Positions 41,101 through 54,376 of a stretch of 64,000 nt of DNA are shown here, one piece after another. The translations under genes and the position numbers were made by a program. The notes beneath the pieces were generated by a model, which worked only from the letters and a program-made list of their open reading frames with translations, was not told where the DNA came from and did no database searches. Each line of letters opens with the position of its first letter. Within the stretch, counting starts at the first letter, position 1. This DNA comes from Dimorphilus gyrociliatus (Eukaryota; Annelida; Polychaeta; Dinophilidae): assembly GCA_904063045.1 (NCBI GenBank), contig CAJFCJ010000048.1, positions 22,194 through 86,193 of the forward strand, read 5' to 3'.

Positions 41101-44066
41101 AATTGGATTTGACTTAGGATTACAGTAATAAACTGTATACCAAAACAGAAAATGTAAGAATCATTACTGCATTGATGCCAGGAAATTTTGCAACAACGAA
41201 AGGGACTGCACTGACTACAGCGATGAAGATTGCAGTAGTAAATGAAACAGAATTAACTAAACTAACAGCCATATATAAAATATATTAAACAGATAATTGC
41301 AGTCCAAAACAATACAGGTGCCAAGATGGAAGTTGCCTGCCCAACTCTTATAAATGCGACTGGAAAGTCGATTGCAGTGATACTTTAGATGAATATCATA
41401 ATTTATGCAATCATATCGATAGATATTATCATAGTGTTTCCCTACCAAAACATAATAAAGATCAATTTCTTTTTGACTCTCGGCCAATAGGAAATGCTTC
41501 TTGCACATTGAAATACAATTCGATGGATTTCCTTCTCAGCCAACCGCATATTCCATTTAGAGACCTGCAAAATTGCCACTCTAACAATCAGTGCAAATGC
41601 GGTGAATATAAATGTAAACAATTCAATTATTGCATTGCAGTAGATAGAATTTGTAATGGAATCTCTGATTGTCTGCTAGGAGATGATGAACTTCAATGCG
41701 GTATTAATTGATTTTGTTCATTCAAGTTTTATACATATTATTTACAATAAAATGTCATTTTAACAATCCAACTTAGACGTTTTTACTACTACTGCCAATG
41801 GATTCTTTAAGTGTAGAAAGGAAGTGAAATTACTTAAACCGTCTGAAATTTGCGATGAAATACCCAACTGCAAAGACGGATCAGATGAGTCATTTTGTGA
41901 ATTGTTTATTTGTCCCGATTCCTGTTTGTGTAAGAGTCCATTTCAAATGGAATGCAATAGAAAACTACCGGAAATAATTCCGAAAACGATAAGAATCTTG
42001 AAACTGCTTAGTCACGGAGAGTTTGTTGTTGGTTTGAACAACGATAATTCAATTAATTATCAATTAATATATTTGGAAATATTTTTGAAAAATTCAAGTT
42101 CTTTTCAAAATTTCTCTTTATTGAAATATCCAAATATTCATTATTTAGACATGAGCAGAAATATGATTACAACATTTTCCAGTCATATTCTAATGATTCG
42201 AGAGAATTTAAATTATTTGAATTTAAGTAGAAATAACATAAAAGATTTGAGTAGTATCAACTTGAATAATCTAGTTAATCTCTTTATGTTGGATTTGTCT
42301 TATAATGGAATAAGAATATTGCTGTTGAGTACTTTTAAAGAAACTGTAAATTTAAGAAACTTGAATTTGAAGGGAAATTCAATTGTGGATATTCAAAAGG
42401 AAGCACTTAGTTATCTTACCAAATTAGAATCCTTAATGATATATGTAGATATAAATCTTATATTCTCATTAACTGTTGACTCTTTCAACAATTTAAAATC
42501 ATTAAAGTTCTTACAAACTAACTATTATTTCATTTGTTTGTATACCAAACAATACGGAGGAGAAAGAGAAAATGTCATCTGCTACTGGAAATTTTCAATA
42601 TTTAAACGGTTGACCCGGATCAATTTAATTTTATTTACAAAACTTTTTTTTGGTCTGCTGCTAACATTTTCAATTTTGTTGATTTCATTGAATATTTTAA
42701 GCCTATATTTGGGATATGAAACAAAATTCAATTATAACAATATTACATTCCTCCTGAATGATATTTTAATAACTGTTCATGTATTATTTAACCTTATTTT
42801 AATAATTGAATATTCAAAAGATGATTTCAGTAGTTATTTTAGGAAATGGGTGAAAAATGAAATTTGTTTACTATGCCATTCATTCATTAACTTTTCAACA
42901 GTGTCATTTTTTCTCACACATACATTGCATTACTCATTTCTGATTATGAATAAGCATAGCACTCAGTCCTTACAATTAATCTTCATGATGAGATGTCTTT
43001 CCGTTGCCTTATCAATGATAATCACATGCATTTTAGGGTTTTTCTTTAAAGCGAACACTATAAATTGCTTATATCTCTGCTCTTATCTCGTTTTGTCGGT
43101 TGCTGATAATACATTTTTCATTCGCGCTCTATTGGCTTTTCTACTCATTTTTCCTCTTCTTTGCCTTTCTTTTATCCTAATAACAAACATTGTTATGAAA
43201 ATACCAACAATTAGGTCAAGATATGGAAATTTTTTACTAATACGGTTTACCTGTTTTATCTTGAGTATTTTAACTATTCAAATTTTGGGTAAAAAATATT
43301 TGAATTCATTTTGGCAAACAGACAAAATCTGTGATAAAATTCTCTTCCGTTTTGTTTAGGTTACACTTTGAAGGATAAAGAACTCATCAATGAATTGAAA
43401 TATATTATAAATTCTTCTCTAATTCTACCGATCATCTATAACTGTTCCTGCATTACTGTCTTTAAACGATTGGTCTCTTATTGCCGGCAAAAAAGTTGTT
43501 ATAACAGGTATAAGTTTAAGTCATTTTCAACAGCACACAAACTTTGACAGATTCAATTGATAGATTAAGGAAAAAGAAGGAATTCTATAAAACTACAATA
43601 TTTCCAAGTAGGTTCTTTAAGTTCAAAAATCATAACTTTTGGAATCTTTAAAGTTGTAATTGACCGTATAGTAGTAGAGCTCTGCCACGAAGAGTTAATC
43701 CTACGGGAAAAGACCATTTTTCCCATTAAAAAAAACTATAAATACCCTTTCGAAATTAAAGTTACAATTGAAAATGTATTTCTACTGTTGGAGAGAGTTC
43801 ATAAGAATTCTCTGTTTATTGGCAAAGATATTGAAAGCGTGTTACTTTTGACAGAGGTGATCCTAGTACAACTTTTTCTAACCCAGTTTGTTCTAAAGGA
43901 TTCTTACATCTATCCTTCATTCACTCATTAACAGAATAATGTAAATGCAATAATAAACAGCTTGGAATTTTGTGCTTTCAATGACAATAATCAACGTTTA
44001 AACATCAATGGTGTAGGACTACTGCTAAGGAATTTACTAAGACAGTACCACATTCAAAAATTGTAG
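38109..44066 (+). CDS. Mosaic receptor A: SRCR / lectin / LDLa / LRR / 7TM / cytoplasmic tail
   Basis: First copy of the cluster. In order: an SRCR-like module (GLICDDY...INAICYQMGYDYF, 38220-38590), a second and third SRCR (EARTICNHFSMDL; VVCKSFGFKNG), a C-type lectin-like module (39900-40540, CPQNLPANKSFFIEGNCLYF), about five LDLa modules (CDGYFDCIDKSDE, CNNERDCTDYSDE, CDWKVDCSD, CNGISDCLLGDDE, CDEIPNCKDGSDE), cysteine-flanked LRRs (41.93-42.5 kb), and seven hydrophobic helices from 42610. TM7 (SSLILPIIYNCSCITVF) is on exon 43360-43507 after a 71-bp intron. Tail exons are 43534-43607, 43672-43856 and 43935-44066, joining in phases 2-1-0. The LDLa-LRR-7TM core is that of Lymnaea GRL101, a relative of relaxin-type LGRs. 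The N-terminus and some ectodomain exon borders (especially 38590-38640) are unresolved, and the 38.1-38.6 kb SRCR might be a separate piece. Confidence 0.7.
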
Positions 44067-44313
44067 GATGAATTCGTGTTTGTTGTAGTACTGAAGTATT
44101 TCTTTTAAAAAATAAACTGTAAATAGAAAAGAATCACCCAAACCAATCAATCAGTAGGGAACAAAAGGATGGCATAGAATTTCAATATTTTAATTTCATC
44201 TAAAATATGAATAAAACTAATAAGTTTATATTAAAAAAAAGTGTTTACTCAGTTGTTTGTCTATTCTTTCAAAATTTCAAATATAAGATAATTTTGAAAA
44301 CTTAGTGATTGTA

Positions 44314-47300
44314 ATGATTTTTAAATTATTCCTAATTACTTTCTGCAAGTGGGAAGTGTTGACTCAAAACTATGAATACTATGACTATTCTGCCAGTGTA
44401 GAAAAAATAGATTTCCATCCGACATTTTCTTTTTACATTTCTTTTATATTTTCTAGAATCTAATTGAAAATTTAATAGGAAAATTCAAATTGGAAAATGC
44501 AACTTGTACATCAAAATTCTGTTTTGGAAATTTATACTATATTGAGAAGACTAGCAAGAGAAGAGTCGTGCACGATATCAATACTCAATCGCGTATTGTT
44601 TTCAGTAAAATTTGCGGTCTAATGGAATATGATCAATTAAGAATTGAAGTATATTCTTTCCTAAACCATCATCATACTCAACAAAAATTAACCAATCAAA
44701 AGAAATATCCTGAAATCTACATATTTCATAATGAAAACACAAATCAAATTCTCTTTCATCTGACAAACATTCCTAAGCCTACTGTCCCTATTGATCTAAA
44801 GTGTTTTTTCACAAATTATACATGTATTTGTTCAGTTTTTCCATTGTTTGTAAATTATACATTCCCATATTTCTCTCCTCTCTTCCCCTCTTTCTCTCTC
44901 TCACGCTCTCTCTAGATTATTATACCGTTTACCACACGCTGGAGGCAATCAATTATTACAGACGATTTAATAACACGTCGTCTGTCAATTGCAAACTGGA
45001 CAAACCTTGCAAAAATGGAACTGATATTGTTACGTTTTTACCGCAATATTTTCAAAAATCTGAAGAATTGTTTACAAGAGATATTGTGGAAAATATTTCG
45101 CAATGTTCAATAGGATTTTGTTCACAGAATTCAAACAAAAATAAAAGTTCATTTAAATGGATTAAAGATTGGAATGAAAATGGAAATAATTGGTCCGATA
45201 ATCCAAGCTCTATTGATTTACTAATTCCAAACTATTGGGCATTCAATGATGAGATATTGACTCCTCTATTGATTGAATTTAAAGACAATTATCAACTGTT
45301 GAACACTCTATCAACAATATGCCGACAACATAATAAGCAATTTCACTATGTTCATTCTGGAAGGAAAACATACATGCTATTCAATTTTTATCATTTATAC
45401 TTTAGCGAGAATCTTATACAGACAGTCACATGCTCTAGAGTTAGAAGAACGACCAAGGAATGTCACCTAGTCCAACAACAGTTTAGATTCTATGATCATT
45501 ATGGTGTAAAGTTGAAATGTTTTAGCAAAACTCTACAGTCTCCTTTTCCTCCTTTCGGTGAGAGAAGATTATAGTACGTAGGGAAAAATGGTGAGGGGGT
45601 TGACAGACTTACTCTAATCCAAACTGTTGCAACTTCCAACCAAGTTTTTCCTTTGTATTCATAGTATTAATGATAATAAGACCATTGACGATGCTCTTCA
45701 TTAGATAATTCTCTTAGATTAAGTAATTTTCATGCTAAGTTGTACTCATCCAATCTGTCAAATCACAATGTTTTCACTGGAGAATTACAAATTCTCTATC
45801 AAGGATTTTGGTATCAAATATCTCTCCTGGGTTCAACTCACAAGGAAATTAATCTCATTTGCAAACACTTTCATTTTAAGAGAGGAACTGTTCATGTTCA
45901 AGAAAATGTTGACGTCATGGAAAATTTCCCTCTAGTGACTTTATCATGCTCAAAAGAAGCCAGAGACATCCGTGATTGTTCTATTAATAATTTTATGGAA
46001 CCTTTTCTAGTTGGAACAATGTCATTAACTGTTTACTGTTCTAAAATGACGATGGTCGACTGCAAAGAAACATCGAATGAAACTGCAACTATATTTAAAT
46101 ATCTAAATAGTTGTTATTACCTATACAGATTTTCGAATATAGTGAATTTTAACAAAGCTGAACAGTGGTGTTTGTCAAAAGGAAAGAGATTGGTAGGAAT
46201 AACTGACCAGGACGAAGCTAGATTTCTAGAAAATGCTCTCATGTCGTGTAACTTGAATGTTAGTAAAAATTTGATGGAAAGTATAAGAAATTTTAGACTG
46301 CAATGGAAAATTCCTACTGGTTGAGTAGACAAACTATTATTTTTCAAAAGTGTTAACAGTTTGTTTGTTCTCTTACAAACACTCAGGGACAATAAATGGT
46401 AAAGGTAAAGTAGATACTTATGCCACTAGCGATGGTATTTCCTACAATTTAGCTGCAATGTGGGCCATAAAAGCATCCATAGCAAACAAAAGGTATACGT
46501 TTATTTGTATCCTTTTCAAAGTATGTTTTTAATATCATAATTACAATGAAAAGGTGTACAATCAACGTAAATGAACCACATTTCACCTGGTACAGTAATC
46601 CTTGCACAAGGCTTCAAAAATATCAGAAATTCAATTACTATGGTCTCTACTCAACAGATTGTTCAAAAACTCTGTTCAAGAATATCTTTTGTGAACAAGA
46701 AATGGGTTAATTAGAAAAAAAGAATTTGAACAATTCGCAAATTGTTTCCCTTTTTATTCAGCTCTTTTAATTCATTTTTTTTCTTTTTCAACAGATTTCA
46801 TAAAGTCTGATGATAATAAAAATAAAATCATTGACTATCGTCAAAGTATTGCTCATAATGAAAATCTTGTTAACTCGGCTGTTAAGACAACTTATAGACA
46901 TATAAATGAAAGTTTACGTAAATTGTTTGAATGTAAAATATCAAAGGAATTTATAAGTTTAATCTTCAAATGTGATAATTTTAACGATTGCCAAGACGGT
47001 TCTGACGAAGAGCACTGTCCAAATCTTGGAAAATTATCTGGTACTTTTCGATGTGATAATGGTACAAAACTGCTTGGAGTTGTTCACCTGTGCAATTATT
47101 TAAATGATTGCTTGGATAAATCTGATGAGAAGAATTGTTGTAAGTATTCTTTTGTTCATGTAGCGTAGAAAATAATTGAATAAAGGTAAGGAAGGATTTT
47201 CTCTTTTTAGACTTTGAAAAATGTAGCAACTACTTATGGTAAGTAAAAATTTAGTGACTGTCCTATCTAACCTTGACCGATATTTAAAGGACTTGCCATA

Positions 47301-50300
47301 ATCAACAATGCATCCCCAGAGGGGTAGTATGTAATTCTGTAAATAACTGTTTTGATGGATCAGATGAAAAGAACTGCACGAAAGCAGGTTGATTTGACTA
47401 TTTTAGGGTTAACATAGCCCGGATGAGACTGAATTTATATGCATCATTTATGCTGAGACCTTCTTCCTAGCTTCTAACCATCATATCCTATCCATGAAGC
47501 TCTCTCTCTCTCTCTCTCTAGCTCTTTTTTCCTTCCAGCTATGACTTTCTCCATTTTATCCTAAATGCATGACACAAACTTTTAATTTGCACCTTTCTAC
47601 TCGGCTAAGTAGATATGACCTTCCCTTTTATTGGCTGTAGGATCTTTTGCTATAAAATATAGGGTACCGGAAGTATCTCCCTTACAAGGAGATTTCTTTT
47701 GTGTCGTTGCATCTCAATTCAGCCGCATCCCAAAATATTTATCTACAGATGTTTATGATTGCGCTTATTTAGGCAGTTATAGCTTTCTCTGCAATAGTGG
47801 ATATCTGATTAGCAAAGCTGATGTTATGGATTTTAAAGTAGACTGTTTAACGTCTGAAGATGAAAATATAAAATTTTCCTTAAGGTAACTTCCTGAATTT
47901 TTTTCTGAACAAGAACATGAAAATAATTTCAAAAACAGAAGAAGCTACAACACACTCTGGAGAGCGTCAAAGTGTAATCACCATTATAAAAACAGAGATT
48001 CAAACACATTGTTCCTACAGTCAAATCTCTATCGTTAGTGCTTTAAACAACCAATTTTCTTGAATTTTCCCATAAGTTTATTAACGAAACTTGTAATTAA
48101 AGATATTTATGAATACTACGCTTTCAAACATAAAGCAGGTAAGTTGGATATAATACTCCCAAGATGGGATATTTAATGGAGATTTCAACGTTCGATTAGA
48201 CATCTTCAACAATTGTAGATTCGTCTATAACACACTTTATCTTAGGCAAACAAAAACTAATCCTCCCTGGAACCATTTAAATGGCTGTAAATACTATGAA
48301 AAGTGTGAAAAAACTGATTATAGGTGCGCAGGAAATGGATATTGCATTGAGGTAAAAAGAGTATGTAATGGAATATATGATTGTCTCCTGAAAGATGATG
48401 AAATTGGTTGCGGTTTGTATTTCGTCATCATCAATATCACTGTCATAATGCTTACCATTCGCTATTTCAGAATCTTACGCTCCAAAAGGATTCTTCAAGT
48501 GTAGAAAAAGTCATATCTTCCTCTCAGTGGCTGATGTTTGTTCTTTGAACTCGGCTGACAAATGCACACAGGATTTTATCACATGTCCCACAAGCCAGTG
48601 TCCAGAAGGAGATGACAAACATACTAGATTATGTTTCAGAACAGTTTTCTGCCCGACCGGATGCTCTTGTTTTTCACCCTATGACATTAACTGTAGCATA
48701 AGTATTAACAAAACAAAAGATCATGACCTAGTTATTAATGGTCTAGAATTGAATTCAATGGCACAATCTATCCGTATGGTACTAAACTATTTCTATGAAG
48801 AGACTCCAATTTATCTATTCAAACTGATAATAAAAAATTCGAATTTCTCCCTTTTTCATGATCTAAATAATTATTTAAATTTGAAAATTTTACTTGTAGA
48901 AAATTGCAATAAAAACTCTTTGGAATTGAATGAAACAACATTTTCTAGCTTGATAAATCTTTACTATTTGAATTTGACAAACAATAACATTGTTGGTGTG
49001 GCTCATAATACTTTTGAAAAGAATAAGGACTTGGAAATCATTGACCTTTCCTACAGTAAAATTAGTGTACTTTATAATCAAACATTCCGTTCCCTCGGTA
49101 AACTTCGAGAATTGCGAATTGAACATTCAATCATAAATGAACTTGAAAATTCAATATTTAACAATCTTAATAAATTGATAAAAATATCTTTAAAGCAAAC
49201 TACTCTATCAACTATCTATAGTATTAGATTAGATATCTTTAAATATACTCACAAGCTAGAGATATTACACAGCAAATATAATATTTTATGTTGTTTTGCT
49301 GAAAAATACAAAAAGTTGAAAGAATGCAAACCGGAAATGACAATTTATTTTTCATGTGGGGAATTAATTAATTCAAATTTCTTAAAGAAAATTGCTTACA
49401 TTATCATCGTAATTGGTTTTTTTGGCAATATATCTTCATTCTTTTTTAAATTAAAGAATATAAAAAGACCAACAAATCTTCTCAACTTAAGCTCAACATT
49501 GGCAGACTTTGCATTTATAGTATATATCTGTGTTATCACTATACAGGATGCTGTCTATAAAGACAATTACTTAGAGTATGATTGGAAATGGAGACATAGT
49601 AAAATGTGTAAAATTTTAGGAATAATCAGCAGCTCTTCCTGTTTAATATCTTCATATAGTCTAGTAATTTTAACATTTGAAAAACTTGCAGCTGTTAAAC
49701 AACTTACAGCATTCCTCAATTTGTCCTATACCGCTGTTCTAAGCATTATGGCATGTGTTGTAGTCGTATCGCTATCATTATCTATCTTCCCAATTGTTTA
49801 CTACGAGGTTTTTCATAACACTTATCTTACAATTCTTTTTATTTATTCAACAATCCATCCATTTATGAATTCTTTCAGAATTTTGCTACAAGATATCCAT
49901 TATGCTTTTCTCTGCATCTGACAAATGAGAAGAAGACTGGATGGGTCTACTCTCTTTTCTTCTTTTCCATCTCACCAATCATCTCAGTTATAGTAGTATT
50001 TTACTTGTATATGAAAATAATCAAGGAGGTGATAGTATCAAAAAACGTTTTAACAAGAGAGCAGCTAATTACAAGAATGGCTAATTTACTATTTGTTGCA
50101 TTCTTAACTGTCATTACTTTTATAATCACATGGGTACCTGTTCTATTTATGAGTATTTTGGCATCATTTCAGAAAAGTCCACTGACAAATGAAACTTACA
50201 TATGGATATTTCTCTTTGTGTTACCTGTAAATTCAGCTTTAAATCCTTGTATTTTTAATGTCTTTGAATTGAAAGGATTAGTTAGGAAGAGACAACGAAT

Positions 50301-50867
50301 CAAAGAGTATTCCCCCTTTTTCTCTTTTATCTTATGCAATTCAATGATATTAGTTTTCATAAAATAGGAATACCTTTCAAAATACTCTGAAAAGTCAATA
50401 CCTCAGCAAAGGTATGTTTTTAGTCTATTACCATTTTCCAAACTGTAATCTGCAAACTGTTACAAGTTAAAGAGTTTTTCATTAATTCTGAAAAGAATGG
50501 AATCATATTTGAAAATTCTCATATCAAATATGACTATGTAAATTTTGATGGAAATGATTGCAAAGTGCTGTTTGAACTTTATCAATTTTTATCAAGGATA
50601 ATTAATATTCTAATCCATATGAATAGCATTCAAATGCATTTAAAAGACATCAAGCAGAAGGCTTTTGTTTATAATGTAACTATTAACTTTCTGCTTATTC
50701 AATCATTTATATTATTGATTCACTAGAGAGACAGGAATGACCACATAACTTATTATCTGTTAATTCATAAAGCAACTGTAGTTTTGGATATGGAAGAAGA
50801 CATTGAAAAGGAAAATATGGACAGTCTGATTCAATATGTTGGAAAACGTCTTCAATGCTTTTATTGA
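44314..50867 (+). CDS. Mosaic receptor B: SRCR / lectin / LDLa / LRR / 7TM / cytoplasmic tail
   Basis: A signal-peptide exon (44314-44395, [13 protein letters not shown]) joins in phase to 44479. There are two SRCR-like modules ([26 protein letters not shown]), a C-type lectin-like module (46080-46700, [20 protein letters not shown]), and about six LDLa modules, some degenerate ([52 protein letters not shown]). Four to six LRRs follow ([14 protein letters not shown]), then seven helices: TM3 ends [12 protein letters not shown]2 has the conserved Cys in PLCFSLHL, and TM7 has [13 protein letters not shown]. Intron 49808-49878 (phase 0) lies between TM4 and TM5. Tail exons are 50368-50411, 50467-50675 and 50727-50867. 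All of these joins are in frame. The best-preserved NPxxY-like motif of the set is here, so it may couple to G proteins. Ectodomain exon borders from 44824 to 48500 are approximate. Confidence 0.75.
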
Positions 50868-51370
50868 TTGCAATAAAAACTTTCATTTTAGATTCAAAAA
50901 TCTATTACAAACTTTTTAAAGTTGTTAGTTTCATTTAATAGGGTTTAGGTTAGGATTGACAAACCATCGATATAATTTAATGTATAGAACAAAGATTTCA
51001 ACAGTCTTCTTTATTATAGAATATTGATCTATCAGAGAATAATCAATGTAGGCAAAACAACAAGAAATGTAAGACACTCTCAATAATTGAGAGTCTAATA
51101 ACTCCAATGTGGAAACCAAGAGTAAATAAAAGGAAAGAGATGAAATTCTTTAGATAAATGAAAGTAGAACTCTTATCTAGAATGTCAAATATATCTAAGG
51201 AGGCATTCAAAATGAATACTGGACAAAGCATCCCCTGGTCTAAATATCCCCTGGACAAACTTTCCTTGGACATACAGTAGCATAGTTGAAAATGTCTTTA
51301 GATTATTTGTGATTATGAAATATATTTTTCACATATACAAAATGTATTTTTAAAAAAAAAATTAAATGCA
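50868..51370. other. Spacer with possible MULE terminal units
   Basis: TAGGGTTTAGGTTAGG at about 50939 recalls the MITE interior. At 51216-51275 a unit (TGGACAAAGCATCCCCTGGTC / CCCTGGACAAAC / TTGGACATAC) repeats imperfectly beside the MULE relic that follows. No gene is seen. Confidence 0.35.
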
Positions 51371-51374
51371 AAAT

Positions 51375-51895
51375 CTACTTAATAAGATATACGAAAAAGA
51401 ATAGAAGGATAATTAAAGTAAAGTTAAAAGCAGCAAAATATATTAGATATGTTATCCAATAGTTGTAAAGCTGTTGTTGAAGCAATATTAAGTTCATCCC
51501 AATATTTGAAAATATCACTTTGATTGTTTTATAACATTTGTTTTGCAGCCTACAGACTTTTCCATCACTCAAAAGTTTCTTGTAGAGATTAAACAAATCT
51601 GACTCTCTTTTTAACTCATCTGTTAATAAGTAGAAGGTGCCTTTTGCAGATAAATTTTTGTTCAACCTATTGTGCCAACCTTCCAAGTCATTGTTAGTCC
51701 TCATTGTTTTCTGTAAACTGACCAAATACTGGGAACAAATAAATCTCTAGAAATCCACTGCTTGTCCATGTAGTCAATTAGGTTGTTTAGAATTTTTTTC
51801 TCAGACTTTGTGTTACTCAGAATATAAAAGGTTGCAGGGATGACATCAGTTTTTAGGAATGGCAGTGGCAGTAGTGTCTTCATTATCATTATCAA
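51375..51895 (-). pseudogene. MULE transposase C-terminal region, frameshifted
   Basis: Minus strand: LPLPFLKTDVIPATFYILSN, NNLIDYMDKQWISRDLF and PSIWSVY in one frame (from 51895), then MRTNNDLEGWHNRLNKNLSA, KGTFYLLTDELKRESDLFNL and YKKLLSDGK in another. This is the longest transposase stretch in the window (about 150 residues), including the PFLP-like segment upstream of the RTNND-EGWH motif. The shift falls between WSVY and RTNND. The catalytic core is absent. Confidence 0.7.
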
Positions 51896-52168
51896 TCATT
51901 TGTAGCAATACTCCAATGATAATTAACAAGATTATTCAATACTTGACTGTTTCTCAGGATTACTCTTAAAATCAACCGAGTTAATCTTGTTTAAATTTGT
52001 GAATAACTCTTCAGTTTTTCGACAAATATTTAGGGCAACTGTAATTTGATGGCTGTTAAAAGTAAAAGTCTTAATAGAGGAAAATTTTTGTGGGACTGGT
52101 ATGCAGGGAAGATAATAATATAAATAGACCAATCTTTAAACATATATTTTAATAGAAGAGATATTAGA

Positions 52169-52519
52169 ATGGATGTCAATGCTAATTCAGTACACCTAAA
52201 TTTTCCAAAGATTGGCAAGAAACATGAGAAAAACAGCTTTTTTATAAAGAAATCAAGAAATTCTATGACTGGTGTATATTTGGATATTTTTTTAAACACT
52301 CTAAATTCTTATGAATTGGCTGATGGAGTCCTGGGCGAAGCTGTTAAGAAATCGTATCAATTCTTTCAACCAATTCAAAGTTTAAAGGCATCAGTAAAAA
52401 TAAATGATCAAATTTATCCAAGTAAAGTTATTGACAGAGCTGGAGTCAAATGTTGGTTGATTAGTGTCACTGACATTCTATATCCTAAAACACTTAATCA
52501 ATTTATTTCATATAATTAA
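52169..52519 (+). CDS. Hypothetical 116-residue protein
   Basis: An open frame without a recognised domain. It starts MDVNANSVHLNFPKIGKKHE, has a middle with GVLGEAVKKSYQFFQPIQ and a C-terminal part with SKVIDRAGVKCWLISVTDIL. No signal peptide or membrane segment. Base composition is similar to its neighbours. It lies between MULE relics, so it may be part of a transposon or a captured exon rather than a stand-alone gene. Confidence 0.3.
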   Translation: MDVNANSVHLNFPKIGKKHEKNSFFIKKSRNSMTGVYLDIFLNTLNSYELADGVLGEAVKKSYQFFQPIQSLKASVKINDQIYPSKVIDRAGVKCWLISVTDILYPKTLNQFISYN

Positions 52520-53800
52520 CTAACAATAAAGGATTCTTTTCCATTTTTCAAAATACTTAGGAACTAATCCTAATTAAATAGAATATAAATGGTAATTGAA
52601 CTAAAACTTTATTTTGTGATCATGTTTACAACTTTTCCTTTGTTCCTAACCCTACTTTTTTTCTTATGAACATTCAAATTTGTCAGCTGTCTTAAAAGAG
52701 AATATAGTGAAAACCTTACAAAATCAAAACCCTAGATCAATTCTCTAACATTTTGCTTGTTTAAATTTGCTGGTTTTTGAATATGGCTCAAAAGAGCCTT
52801 ACATGTAATTAATATCTCGACCCAAGGACAAATAGAACTAATGGAAGAAGAAGAAAAAGGAGCTTTTTTGGACAATTCATAAAACACTCTATCTGATTAG
52901 ATAAATCCTATAATAGTTTATAGTGAACAAAAGATATATAATATTTATTGTACAACAAGTAGAATAATGACATTTTGAAAAGAATGTTAATTTGAAAAAG
53001 TTACTGCATTCAATTCCGAAAAATGCTTAAAGGAGTGTGAGTGTCTTTTATATATTTTTATACTTTAATTGCTCTATTTACAGTGAACTCAAAAATGGTC
53101 AAATAACAACTCTGTGTCATTGCACTCCATTTCAATACCTTTTTTCTGTTATATTGCTCACAATACAAAATTGCAGAAAAGATCCCATACAGATACACAC
53201 ATTTATTATTCCATCAATTCTTGTATAAACAACTAGAATTAGTATTGAGACGTGCTGATAGAATTCTCTATCAGGGTTAGGGTTTTAACCAAAGCTTCAG
53301 TAGTGGCTTTGAAAAAGAAATGGGAATATTTTGACATATAGATATCTATATATGAAAATGCAAAACAGATATAATGGATATAGGCCAACACTTCTACTGT
53401 CCTAGTTTTGGACAATTGCCATAGAAAAAGTCCATTGATTGCCAAACCTCTCAGAAAGAGTATAGCGTAACTATTCCTAAAAAATTCTACCAGACAAATA
53501 ATCTCAAAATATAATCTCCAAGTGTTCATTTGGCACATACATATATTCCTTTGTACCTCCTTCAGACTCTGTTTATGATCATTTACTGGGCCACTCATAT
53601 TATATATGTCTCCTTAAAGTTCACTGGGAGGTTGTCATGAATATGGTCAGTGAAAGGAGAGATTTTCTGGGTTTTTGGCACATATCTTTTAAACCTTATT
53701 AACATGTAAAACTGTTATACCTCCACCATTTGTCTTGTCTATTGCTTCTTCAATTATAACTTTATTCATCCCATCCTCATATAAATTTCTTTCTACAATT
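52520..53800. other. Gene-poor interval
   Basis: Contains a partial LTR-like repeat (about 52655-52780) and a single GGGTTAGGGTTTTAACC at about 53272. Short open frames show no domain. Confidence 0.35.
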
Positions 53801-53809
53801 ACTCACCAT

Positions 53810-54085
53810 TCAATATTTTGGACTATGAGAAGGCAATTTGGAAAAGTATAAGGGATATCTGGCCAGATGTTATGAAGAACATCTATATGTTCTTTCCATT
53901 GGTAACAATCTATATTTAGGAAAAATATTTAGGCTGAGTTAATTTCTGTATATGAAAATTTATTGAGTGAGAGGAAAATATAGCAAATTCAAAGAAAAGT
54001 CTACACAAAAATTCCAAAAGAGCTTTTATCTGGAAAGGTTTTCATTTGGAAAATATTTGCCTTTTTGTTAACATAACAGCAAGTC
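53810..54085 (+). pseudogene. MULE transposase relic including a core motif
   Basis: One frame gives LDYEKAIWKSIRDIWPDVM, the D-x-E/D-x-A...FP helix of the MULE catalytic core (usually followed by GC-x-FHW). Further on SVYENLLSERK resembles the C-terminal helix. Stops and a deletion lie between them. It is the only trace of the catalytic core in the window. Confidence 0.5.
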
Positions 54086-54250
54086 AACTTGTTGAGATGT
54101 GTTCTGCCTAAAATATATCTAGGTGAAGATGTAGTTGAAATTATCTCGAAATACAACAACCTTCGAACAACTTTCCAGATGTCTTGGACTTGCTGATCTT
54201 AAGTGTTTATAGTTGGTGTTAGATCTAATCAGTCTGAACCACTATACCAC

Positions 54251-54325
54251 AGTGGCGGAGTGGTTCTGGAGCAATAGAGCTTTAAAGTTGATGGTGGTAG
54301 ATCAAATTGGCTGTTGCAGCCTTTG
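54251..54325 (+). repeat. tRNA-like box A sequence (pseudogene or SINE head)
   Basis: AGTGGCGGAGTGGTTCTGGA is a good match to a tRNA box A of Ser/Leu type. The expected box B is degenerate (GGTAGATCAAATT). Acceptor-stem pairing is not evident, so this is not a functional tRNA. Confidence 0.3.
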
Positions 54326-54376
54326 ACTCTGTAAAAAGAATTACATTGTTCTGTTGTGGAATAAATAAGCAGCATT

